64,000 nucleotides of DNA, taken from the NCBI GenBank assembly GCA_022841325.1, contig JALHRS010000002.1, positions 1 through 64,000 of the forward strand, written 5' to 3'. The notes under the pieces were generated by a model that worked only from the letters and a program-made list of their open reading frames with translations, had not been told where the DNA came from and searched no databases. The translations under genes and the position numbers were made by a program. Below, in pieces: positions 52,953 to 62,300 of the stretch. How positions within the stretch are numbered: position 1 is the first letter of the stretch; every line of letters starts with the position of its first letter. The DNA comes from Lysobacterales bacterium (GTDB taxonomy: Bacteria; Pseudomonadota; Gammaproteobacteria; Xanthomonadales; SZUA-5).

Positions 52953-54101
52953 TCAGCCTGTGCGCACGCGCAGCAGCGACCACCGTGATGTCGACTTGGC
53001 GGCCGACCCCGGCGCTGGACGCGGCGCCTCCAGGCCGTCCCGGAACACGAAACCCTGGGCATCCTTCCATTTGAAGCCGAGATCGAAGGGGCCGCCATAG
53101 GCGAACTCGGCGGTGCGTGTCCCGCCGATGCCGTAACCACTGCCGTCGCCATTGCTGGCATCCAGGATCAGCCGCACCGGGCGGTTGCCGGCGTCCAGGT
53201 TGGCCGGCAGGTCGGGGTCGATGAAATCGACGCCGGGTACGAAATTGGCGCGGGTGATGTTGGCGCTCGGTTGCAGGGGCTCGAAGGCTGGCATGTACCC
53301 CAGCGCATAGATGTATTCGGGCTCATCGATCTTGTAGGCCAGCGTGGACAGCAGGATGGTGTCGCCTTCCTGGAAGGGCTGGATCGGATCGGTCGGAGTC
53401 TGGTCGTTGAACAGCACCGCGGCGTCGATGGCATCGCCATTGCTGTCGGTGACGAAGGCCATCTGTATCTCGTCAAAGCGGATCTCGTTCTCTTCAACGC
53501 CGCGCTCGCTGTAATCGGCGCCAAACTCCTGATAACGCAAGTAGGGCACCAGATTCAGCGTGCATCCCGCGCCTGTGACGCAGGTATTCAACACATCCGG
53601 AGAGCCGTGGAAGTAGTCGTCCGGGTCCGGCACATAATCGCTTGCGAGTTCCAGGGCCTGCAGCAGTCGTGGCGTGCCGTCGCCGACATCCAGCCAGTAC
53701 ACGGAACGATCCCAGCCAGACACCGCATAACGGTTGCCGCCCAGAGACTGGGTCGGGAAGCCACGCAGCAGGATGTTCATCTGACCCAGTATCGGCAGCG
53801 TGTAGGGGATGGAGAAATAGCCGTCGATGTCTTCCCAGGTGCCGTCGATCTCGCCGACAAACACGCTGGAGCTACTGAGAATCGCGGCTGGAGTGCGTGC
53901 GCTGAGGTAGCGATCGTGGATGGTCATGAACTGATCCAGGGCCCTTGAAGGCAGGCCACGGCCGGGCACTGCGAGCGTGCGCGATGGCCCTCCGGAGCTG
54001 CAGTTGTAGCAGCAGATGGGCTGGGCTGTTGCCTGTGGTGCGGCAGCCGCCAGTGTCAAGCCCAGGGCACCCAGCAGCGGCAGGGGTTTGAGAGTTGACA
54101 T
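52953..54101 (-). CDS. secreted protein of unknown family with C-terminal F-x-D-G-x-E motif
   Basis: 382 residues; ATG at 54101 with AAGGAG upstream. Signal peptide (LGALGLTLAAAAPQATAQ) followed by a Cys-rich N-terminus (PICCYNCSSGG). The body is mixed beta with Asp/Tyr-rich segments (WEDIDGYFSIPYTLPILG, DVGDGTPRLLQALELASD), and near the end is FVFRDGLEAP, then a Ser/Arg tail. I do not recognise a family. It starts 14 nt after the Lnt-like gene and is probably in the same operon. Confidence 0.75.
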   Translation of the reverse strand: MSTLKPLPLLGALGLTLAAAAPQATAQPICCYNCSSGGPSRTLAVPGRGLPSRALDQFMTIHDRYLSARTPAAILSSSSVFVGEIDGTWEDIDGYFSIPYTLPILGQMNILLRGFPTQSLGGNRYAVSGWDRSVYWLDVGDGTPRLLQALELASDYVPDPDDYFHGSPDVLNTCVTGAGCTLNLVPYLRYQEFGADYSERGVEENEIRFDEIQMAFVTDSNGDAIDAAVLFNDQTPTDPIQPFQEGDTILLSTLAYKIDEPEYIYALGYMPAFEPLQPSANITRANFVPGVDFIDPDLPANLDAGNRPVRLILDASNGDGSGYGIGGTRTAEFAYGGPFDLGFKWKDAQGFVFRDGLEAPRPAPGSAAKSTSRWSLLRVRTG

Positions 54102-54115
54102 ACGAGGTTCTCCTT

Positions 54116-55672
54116 TCAGGATGGTTTGCGGGCAGCTTGCGGCGATGGCGCAAGACGGGTTCGGGTATCTCTTTGTCGCCGCCGGACGATCACGCTGAAC
54201 ACCAGCATCAGCGCGCCCGGCACTCCGGCAGCGACCGGCGACGCCCAGGCGTACAGCGTCGGCGGCAGCGCGGGCGACCACAGGTCGGTGCACTCGGCGT
54301 GACGCCCGAAGCGCGCGCTGAGCGCGCGCACACGGCCGTTGGCATCAATCCAGCCCACCGGCGCGCGATTGGCCGCGCGCAGGATGGGCATCCCGAACTC
54401 GACCGCCCGCAAACGCGCCATGGCCTGATCCCAGACGTCGATCGGATGTCGGGCGAAGGGCGTGAAGCTGGCCATGTGCACGACGAAGTTGCCGCCCGCC
54501 AGCGCCGCCTGGCGCAGATGGGCTCGCGCGTGCAGTTCGTAGCACAGGGTCGGGATCAGCCGGCGACGGTCGTCCAGCGCAAACACGCTGCCAGGCGCCC
54601 CGGGCGTCGACGGCCCGTTCCCGGTGAGCGGCTGTTCGTAGTAAGGCACCAGGCTGGACTTGCCATGCCATTGCACGCGCTCGCTGCCCGGTCGCAGAAA
54701 TTCGGCCGATACCTGGACCTGCTCGCCAGTGGGGCGATAGCACTGCATCAGCAGCGGCAGTCCCAGAGCGTCGGCGAAGCTTCTTCCCCGTGCGCAGACG
54801 CTCTGGCTGTCGGCGATCGACACCGGTGTTTCCGGCCAGACCACCAGTTCGCACTGGGCAGACCGAGCCACGGCATCGCGACTGAGTTCCAGCGCCGACA
54901 TCGGCGCGCCGGGGCGATCGCGGGTCAGCGCCACTGGCGACACCAGCATCGGCAGATCCAGCTGCAGGGGCAGCGCCGACAGCCGCAGGCCCTCGCCCGC
55001 GGCCTCGGCCCGATCCATGGCCGCCATCCGCCAGAGGCCGAACAGGTGCACCAGGAGCAGGCTTGCAGCCAGTGCCCACGCCGGCTGCAGCCGCTGCGGC
55101 CAGCGCAAAGCTGAATTCCAGATGCCGGCCAGCACGGCGCTCGGCCACATCAGCAGGGTCAACAGCAGCGGCTCGCCGCCCCAGGCGCCGAGCTGCAGCA
55201 TGCTCGGCCAGACCACCAGGCCGACTGCCGGCGTATATGGAAACGGCTCCCAGCTCAGGCAGATCAGACTGGCGAGCAACGCCGCCTGCCGCAACGCCTG
55301 CCATCCCGGATTCAGCGGCCAGCGGCGCCGCAGCAGTCCATCGATGCCGGCGAACAGCGCAAAGGGCAGTGCGTAGCAGAGGAAGAAGGCCAGCGTGGTC
55401 GCAAACTGCAGATGCTCGGCAGTGCCGGCAGAGGCCACTGCAGCAGCAAAGGTCGGCCACTGCACCGGGATCACCCAGGCCAGGCCCATCAGCAGGCCGG
55501 AGATCACCGCCGACCAGGCACCCGAGGCCGGCAAGGCAGCCAGCCACGGCGCAAACGCCACCCAGATCAGCCAGGGCAGCGCCTGTGCACCGGGCGCGGC
55601 CGCGTAGACGGCCAGACCCGACAGGGCGACGGCGGCGAGGGTGCGGCAGATGGACAGCAACCATGCAGACAT
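54116..55672 (-). CDS. apolipoprotein N-acyltransferase-like protein (Lnt family)
   Basis: 518 residues: about seven hydrophobic segments in the first 220 residues and a nitrilase-type (CN hydrolase) periplasmic domain with a C-terminal membrane segment, the layout of Lnt. The Glu-Lys-Cys triad can be seen: Glu in LVVWPETPV, Lys in WHGKSSLVPYYE and Cys in IPTLCYELH. Lnt adds the third acyl chain to lipoproteins. The flanking residues differ from typical Lnt, and the gene stands with secreted proteins of unknown role, so a specialised paralogue acting on these neighbours is possible. Confidence 0.82.
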   Translation of the reverse strand: MSAWLLSICRTLAAVALSGLAVYAAAPGAQALPWLIWVAFAPWLAALPASGAWSAVISGLLMGLAWVIPVQWPTFAAAVASAGTAEHLQFATTLAFFLCYALPFALFAGIDGLLRRRWPLNPGWQALRQAALLASLICLSWEPFPYTPAVGLVVWPSMLQLGAWGGEPLLLTLLMWPSAVLAGIWNSALRWPQRLQPAWALAASLLLVHLFGLWRMAAMDRAEAAGEGLRLSALPLQLDLPMLVSPVALTRDRPGAPMSALELSRDAVARSAQCELVVWPETPVSIADSQSVCARGRSFADALGLPLLMQCYRPTGEQVQVSAEFLRPGSERVQWHGKSSLVPYYEQPLTGNGPSTPGAPGSVFALDDRRRLIPTLCYELHARAHLRQAALAGGNFVVHMASFTPFARHPIDVWDQAMARLRAVEFGMPILRAANRAPVGWIDANGRVRALSARFGRHAECTDLWSPALPPTLYAWASPVAAGVPGALMLVFSVIVRRRQRDTRTRLAPSPQAARKPS

Positions 55673-55738
55673 GGGACCGGAAACCGTAGCAACAGGTGGA
55701 TCACCTGTAGAGGTTTACGGATTGCGGCGAGGTTCTTA

Positions 55739-58492
55739 TCAGGGCGCGTGCGAATTCCGATCGGGAATCAGCGCCGACAAGCGCAGGTCCAGCGCGCCCC
55801 CGGGAAGGATGGTCGATGCTGCGTGCTCGCGAATCTCCCGGGCCAGATCGGCCGCAGCGGCGTGCTGCCCCTGCGCGGCCAGCAGCTCGGCGCGATCCAG
55901 CCGCTGGATCCAGACGTCCGGGTGCGCCTCACCCAGACCTGCGATCAGCTGGGACTCGGCTTTCAGGAACAGCGTCTGGGCCTGCGCATGCTGGCTCTGC
56001 GCCTGCGCCAGACGCGCGCGTTCGGCATCGAGTGCCGAGGAGCCGTTGACCCCGCCGTCGAAGGCGTGCACGTCGATGGCGTCCAGCTGCGCCTGGGCTT
56101 CCGTGTAGCGCGCCAGCGCGCGCAAGGCTGCAGCCATTTCAATCTGCGCCCATGCAAGGCGAATGGGACGTGTGCCGGCGTTAGCGAGGCGTGCGCGCAA
56201 GGCGGAGCTGGCCAGTCGTTCCGCTTCTCCGGCGTCACCCTGCAGGCGTTTCAGCCCGGCCAGATTGACCTGCGCCGACGCGAGATCACGTTCGCCTTCG
56301 GGCAACAGCCGGCTGCGTATGGCAATCATCTCCTCGAAGCTGGCAACCGCCTCATCGTAGGCACCCACCGCCTGATACAGCGGTCCGAGTTCCTCCAGAA
56401 TTGAAGTGCTCGCCAATGAAGACTTGCCGTCGAGCTGCTCCTGGATGGACAGGCAACGTTGGAATACCTTGATCGCCGCCAGTCGCTGTCCGAGGTCACC
56501 CAGGGTCTTGGCATAGGTATACAAGCCGTAGCCGGCCTGGTAGCTGATGTCGCCGTAGAAGGCCATGCGTAGCTCGCTCATCTGGCGCGCAATTGGCACG
56601 GCCTCGGCAAAGGCGCCAGATCTGTTCAAGCCTAGCGCCAGCATTTCCAGGGCATCGGCGTACAGATAGTGCTGTTCACCGAGTTGCGCGCGCACCAGAT
56701 CCACGGCTGTGCGCCCGTGCTCTACGACTGGCGTGGCGTCCAGCACATGATAGTTGTAATACCGGGCCAGATCGATGTGCGCCCGCGCCACCAGAATACT
56801 GTCTTTGCCGGCCACCGTTTCAGCCAGCGCCAGCGCACGCTGGAGCAGCGCCAGCGATTCCTGCTCGTGATCGCCCTCGTATTGGTAATTCAGAATGCCG
56901 CCGAGCAGACGCAGGCTGTCGACCAGTTCGATCGAGTCCGGGCTCAGCACCTCACGCAGGCCCAGGGCCTCGCGGGCGATGGGTTCGGCGGCAGGGAAGT
57001 TCTCCTGATCGTAGAGCGTATAGGCTTTCTTGTAGAGCAGTTCGGCTCGCAGATCAGGGCGCTCGAGCGCGGAAGTCAAAGCGATGGCCTCGTCGAACAG
57101 TTTCAGCGCGCGATCGCGCTGGCCGATGTTCTGATAGACGCTGCCGAGAATGCCGGTCACTTCGGCACGCAGCCGAGGTTGCTTGGCCAGTTTGACCGAG
57201 AGGCCGTCGTAACCGGCGTCCAGCAGCTTGGAGACCGGCAGATCGCGCTGCCCGGAAACTTCCGGGTCGGCGCCCTGGAATACCGAAATCATGTAGTCGG
57301 CCAGGGCGCGTGCCGAGCGTTCGGCGGCCAGAGCGTTGTCGCGCTCGATACGCATCTGCCAGGAAAAGCCCGCGACCACGCTGGCCAGCACCAGCGCCGC
57401 CGCCGCCAGCGGCCAGCGCCTGCGCAGCCATTTACGGCCGACATAGCTCAGCGTTGGCTTGCAGGCCTGCACCGGTAGATGCTCCAGAAAGCGGCGCAGG
57501 TCGTCGGCCAGCGCCTGCACGGTGACATAGCGACGGTCGATCTCGGCGTGCGTCGCGCGAGCGATGATGGCCGCCAGTTCCGGCGGCAAACCATCGAGCG
57601 CCAGCGCGCCGGACGGGTCCGTGCTGATGTTCAGCAGTTCGGCCAGGGTCACGCCCAGGCTGTAGATATCGGTGGCGGTACCCACCCGTTCGCCGGCTCT
57701 CTGCTCGGGACTGGCGTAGCCCGGCGTGTAGGCCTGGGTGGTGACCTTGCCTGGTGTGCCTGCCGATGCATTCGACGGTGCTGCCGGGTCGGCATCGGCC
57801 AGCAGCCGGGAGACGCCAAAGTCGAGCAGGATCGGGCGACCTTCTGCCGTCACCAGGATATTCGACGGCTTCAGATCGCAATGCACCACCAGTTGCTGGT
57901 GGGCAAAGGACACCGCTGCACAAACGTCGATCAGCAGCCGAAGACGGGTGGCCATCGACAGCTTCTGCTGCCGGCAATACTCGTCGATGGCCTGCCCGCG
58001 GACGTACTCCATCACCAGATAGGGTTGTCCTTGCGGAGTGCTGCCGCCGTCCAGCAGCCGGGCGATATTGGGATGCGCCAGCGAGGCCAGAATCTGCCGC
58101 TCGCGTGCCAGAAAGCGCAGCGCCTGCGCGCTCGGTTGACCGGACAGCAGCTTGACCGCCGCCTCCTGCTCGAAATGACCGTCGCTGCGGCGGGCGCGAA
58201 AGACCCGGCCCATGCCGCCCTGGCCGATTTCATCCAGCAGCGTCCAGGCGCCGAGCACATCGCCGCTGCGGGCTGCTGCGGCAGACACCTCATGCAGCGC
58301 GTCCAGCACCGGGGCCGCGAGTTGCTCGGTGTCGCGGGCACTCTGCGCCAGCAATGCTCGCAGCTGCGAGAGCACCGCTAAATCTTCATCACTGGCGGCC
58401 AGGGCTGCCTGCTGCTGCGCCGGGTTGAGGTCGACAAGTTGATCGAACAGCGCCTTGACGCGGGCGAACTGGGCAGGATCGAGATCGTTCAC
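55739..58492 (-). CDS. transmembrane Ser/Thr protein kinase with TPR domain, HCD variant (module 2)
   Basis: 917 residues. Kinase domain (about 85-345) with IGQGGMGRVF, Lys114 in AAVKLL, DFGVSRLL and TPGYASPEQ. The catalytic loop reads VVHCDLKPSNILV: Asp206 is present but the Arg of HRD is Cys205, so this is a non-RD kinase, unlike module 1 (HRD). A membrane segment (about 360-380, WPLAAAALVLASVVAGFSW) separates it from a periplasmic region of about 500 residues with TPR helices. The ATG overlaps the stop of the sigma gene by 4 nt (ATGA). Confidence 0.9.
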   Translation of the reverse strand: MNDLDPAQFARVKALFDQLVDLNPAQQQAALAASDEDLAVLSQLRALLAQSARDTEQLAAPVLDALHEVSAAAARSGDVLGAWTLLDEIGQGGMGRVFRARRSDGHFEQEAAVKLLSGQPSAQALRFLARERQILASLAHPNIARLLDGGSTPQGQPYLVMEYVRGQAIDEYCRQQKLSMATRLRLLIDVCAAVSFAHQQLVVHCDLKPSNILVTAEGRPILLDFGVSRLLADADPAAPSNASAGTPGKVTTQAYTPGYASPEQRAGERVGTATDIYSLGVTLAELLNISTDPSGALALDGLPPELAAIIARATHAEIDRRYVTVQALADDLRRFLEHLPVQACKPTLSYVGRKWLRRRWPLAAAALVLASVVAGFSWQMRIERDNALAAERSARALADYMISVFQGADPEVSGQRDLPVSKLLDAGYDGLSVKLAKQPRLRAEVTGILGSVYQNIGQRDRALKLFDEAIALTSALERPDLRAELLYKKAYTLYDQENFPAAEPIAREALGLREVLSPDSIELVDSLRLLGGILNYQYEGDHEQESLALLQRALALAETVAGKDSILVARAHIDLARYYNYHVLDATPVVEHGRTAVDLVRAQLGEQHYLYADALEMLALGLNRSGAFAEAVPIARQMSELRMAFYGDISYQAGYGLYTYAKTLGDLGQRLAAIKVFQRCLSIQEQLDGKSSLASTSILEELGPLYQAVGAYDEAVASFEEMIAIRSRLLPEGERDLASAQVNLAGLKRLQGDAGEAERLASSALRARLANAGTRPIRLAWAQIEMAAALRALARYTEAQAQLDAIDVHAFDGGVNGSSALDAERARLAQAQSQHAQAQTLFLKAESQLIAGLGEAHPDVWIQRLDRAELLAAQGQHAAAADLAREIREHAASTILPGGALDLRLSALIPDRNSHAP

Positions 58493-59028
58493 AGCGGGGA
58501 CTCCAGTTGAGCGCTGAGCCAGGTCTTGGCAAAGCGCAGTTCCCGATCGACGATCTGGACCGAGACTCCCAGCACCTCGGCAATCTGCTGTCGGTCCATG
58601 CCGGCGAAGAACTTGAGATGCAGCACTGCGCTGCCGCGCGGATCCAGTACTTCCAGTTCACGCAGGGCGGCATCGAGTGCCAGCAGCTCGGCCATGCCCG
58701 ACTCCTCGCCGGCCTCCACCTTGCCCAGGGTCAGGTGCAGCAGCCCGCCGCCGCGCTTGTCGCTGAGGCGGGCGCGGGCGTGGTCGACCAGCACCGCGCG
58801 CATGTACAAGGACATCGAGGCAAAGAAATGCGCCCGGTTTTCCCAGTCCATGTCCTTGCCGATGACGCGCAATAGCGCTTCGTGCACCAGTTCGGTGGGC
58901 GACAGCGTGGAATCGCCCGACACCTGCTGCACCCGCCCGGCAGCAATGCGCTTGAGTTCGCCGTAGGCCTGCTCGAACAAGGGCGAAAAGGCGGCACCAT
59001 CGCCCTCGCGCCAGGCTTGCAAGAGCAT
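58489..59028 (-). CDS. ECF-type sigma factor paired with Ser/Thr kinase (module 2)
   Basis: 179 residues. Region 2 (LSPTELVHEALLRVIG) and region 4 (FFAGMDRQQIAEVLGVSVQI then VDRELRFAKTWL) match the kinase-linked ECF group and align with the sigma factor at 47898-48461. No strong ribosome site precedes the ATG at 59028. The stop overlaps the kinase start by 4 nt, so expression is coupled. Confidence 0.88.
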   Translation of the reverse strand: MLLQAWREGDGAAFSPLFEQAYGELKRIAAGRVQQVSGDSTLSPTELVHEALLRVIGKDMDWENRAHFFASMSLYMRAVLVDHARARLSDKRGGGLLHLTLGKVEAGEESGMAELLALDAALRELEVLDPRGSAVLHLKFFAGMDRQQIAEVLGVSVQIVDRELRFAKTWLSAQLESPL

Positions 59029-59347
59029 CGTGAGCGACGATTCTGAGATAAGCCAAGTCCCTGGCAGCGTGGCGTTCGAGCCGGATTAGATCATGGCGGC
59101 GCTGAGGTATACCAGTTTCCTCAGAGTGCATCCGGAGGGTTCCGGACGTGTAATCATCCGGACAAATTCGATCAGCTCCGCGCGGGTCGAAACCAGTCCG
59201 TTGATGCCCGCCGGAGGAAGTCTGCGGCGGCATGATAATTCGCTCGCCGAAAGCCGTAAGAACAGCAGTGGCCGGATGTCGCATTGGTCGGCGGCCAACC
59301 CAAACCCCTAAGCCGGGCCCAACCCGGTACAGCGCTCTGGAGGTTTC
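59029..59347. other. intergenic region without visible feature
   Basis: 319 nt between divergent genes (sigma factor on minus, propeller protein on plus); must hold both promoters. Apart from GGAGG at 59339-59343, the ribosome site of the next gene, I see no terminators, repeats or clear promoter boxes. Confidence 0.4.
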
Positions 59348-62300
59348 ATGTTGCGGTCCCTGCTCAGACGGTCGGCATTCCTGGCTTCGTTTCTCGCCTT
59401 GGCGCTCGGTGCAGGGCGCGGTTGGGCCGCTCCTTTTGCCTATGTAGCCGGCGACGAAGGCATCGGCGATCTGGCGGTCCTGGATTTGGGCATGCAGCTG
59501 ACGCCGACCATCGTCCCGACCGGACGATTGGTGGCGCTTGACGCTCGCGCTGGTGGCACCCGCCTTTATGGCGCCAGGAGCGATGCCCTGGTCGTGGTCG
59601 ACGTCACCAGCAACAGCGTGGTCACCACCTATCCGGGCAGCGGCGGCGTTTTCAACTCGGTGCGGCTTAATCCCGGCGGCACCCGCCTGTATCTGCCCAC
59701 CAGTTTTGGTCCATTTGGCCAGGTCGCCGTATTCGATGCCAGTTCCGGCGCGGCCTTGCCTGCCATCAATACCGGTGGCGACCCCAAGGATCTGGTGTTC
59801 CATCCCAGTGGCAACACCGCCTATGTCAGCGATGCCAACAACCAGAGCGTGAGGGTGATCGATGTAGCCAACGGCACCGTGCAGTCCTCGGTGGCCGTCG
59901 GCAGCGCACCCTCGGTGCTGGCGATCAATCCAGGCGGCACCCGCCTGTATGTGCAGGTGTCCGATGCGGTTGCGGTTTTCGCCACCGGCGGGATGAGTCC
60001 GGCAGGCAGCATCCCCGGGCTGGCGCCTACCGATGTGGAAACCAGTGTCGATGGCACCCAGCTGTACGTGGTGGATCAGGCCTTTCCCAATCTGGTACTG
60101 AAGCGCTTTGACGCGGACTCGCTGACGCCGACCGGGTCTGTTGTCTTGGGACCCGTGCCTGGCTTCGGTGCCCCGGCGAGCTCGGTCGCCTTCGATCCCT
60201 CGGGGGCGCGCAGCTATGTGAGCGATTCGGCCGCCAACAAGGTTTGGGTGGTCGACAACGCCAGTCTTGCGGTCATAGACAGCTACACCCTGGCCAGTAC
60301 GGGCGCCGGACCGATCGTTGTGCTCGCCGGCCCCAGCCCGTTGCTGGCCAACCCGCCCACCGGGTCCACCCTGAATTTCCCCAACTTCACGGTGGGCGCG
60401 GCGCCAGGCAGCGCCTTCATCGAGTTCCAGAATCCCGGCGCCGGGGCGCGCAGCCTCAGCTGCCAGCCGCCATCGAGCAGCGCTTTCACGTTGATCAACA
60501 GCCCACTCAGCGTGCCGGCCGCCGGCAGCGCCAGTCTGGAAATCCAGTTCAGCAGCGCCACTGCCGGCAGCTTCAGTGCCAGCCTGAGTTGCACGGCGGG
60601 CAGCGAGAGTTTCAGCTACACGCTCAGCGCGACGGCGATCGGCGATCTGTCGACCAATCCCGCCAGCGGCTCGACCATCGCCTTTGCCGCGGTGCGGCCG
60701 GGCGCGACCTCCACGCGCCGCGAAATAGACTTCCGCAATGGCTCAGTGGACAGCATCTCGGTGACTTGCCCGGCGCCGAGTCTGAGCGAGTTCAGCATTG
60801 CACCGGCGACCTTCACGGTGCCCGCTTTCGGCAATGTGCGGCTGCGACTTGAGTTCGCGAGCGCCGCGCCCGGCGCCTACACCGACACCTTGCAATGCAC
60901 CTTGGGGACCGGCGGAAACATCAGCTTCCCGCTGACGGGGCAGGCGCTGGCGCCGATGACATCCACGCCTGCCTCGGGCGGCACCGCCGCCGTGCGCACC
61001 GTCAGTCGCGGCGCACCATCGCCGTCAACGAACATCGTTTTTCAGAACAGCAGCGGTCTGGCCAACGCCGTCAACTGCAGCGCCCCGACCGGAGCCACCT
61101 TCAGCATCTCGCCGCAACCGGTAGTCGTGCCTGCGGCGGGCAGCGGCGCGCTGACGGTGACCATGAACACCGCCGTCATCGGTGTGCATCGCGAGCATAT
61201 CGAGTGCACCGATCTCGCCGGGGCACGCTTCAGCTTCGATCTGAGCGGGCGCGTGGTGCAGCCGACCTATGCCTTTCTGGGCGGAACTGCTTCATTTCAA
61301 GGTGTCACCTTGATGGATACCTTGGACGACAGTCTGGTTGCCTCCCTGCCCCTTGGGTCGTTCAATCCGGTGCACATCGCTGTCACCAGCGATGCCAGCA
61401 AGGCCTATGTCGTCGATGCCAGCGCTTATCTCAGGGTGATCGACAGCGCGACCCGCTCGTTGCAAGCCACAATCCACGTGGCCCTCGGGGCCGAGTTGCG
61501 CTCTGTCAGTATCAACAGCGCCGGCACCCGCGTCTATGCGACTGACTCCGCCAACAACACCATCGCGGTCATCGATACCAGCAGCAATAGTGTCATCGCA
61601 ACGGTTCCGAACCCCGGCGCCATCGTCCGTGCCGTTGGCGTCAGTCCCGACGGATCCCGGTTCTACAGCGTTGGGGCAGGCCTGATCAAGACATTCGACG
61701 GCGCCAGCAATACCTTGATAGCCGATCTGCCGACGGCGCTGGGGGAACCAGGGCAGGTGCTGGTCTCGCCAGACGGGTCACGCGTCATCATCAGCTACCC
61801 GGACGCCAACAAGGTTCGCGCAATAGACGCGAATGGTGCCTTCCTGGGAGACGCCCTCTCAGGACTGGCCTCTGGTTTGGCCTGGCAACCTGACGGAGGT
61901 CGCTTTTATGTGGCAAACGCTTCCGGTCTCTCAGCCTTCGATACCCAGACTATGCAACTCCACCAATTTGTCAGCGTGCCTGGCGGAGCACGGGGTATTG
62001 CACTACATCCGTCAGGGCATCGCGCCTATCTGACGCGCACCTTTCTGAATTCCCTGGCCATCGTCGACCTGCGGTCGATGAGTGTGATCAGCACCGTTCC
62101 CCTGGGCTTCTCGATTTCGGCGGTCGGTCGCTTCGTCAACGGTCCTCGCCGGCCGATCAGCTCGGCACCGGAGAGCAGCAACCTGCTGGCGCTTCCGCTC
62201 AAATTGGCAGGCAGTCCAGCGACCAGCGCAGCCATCAGTTTCCAGAACCCCGAACCGGATGCGGTCAGCGTGCTTTGCCAGCCATTGACCGCGCCCGGGT

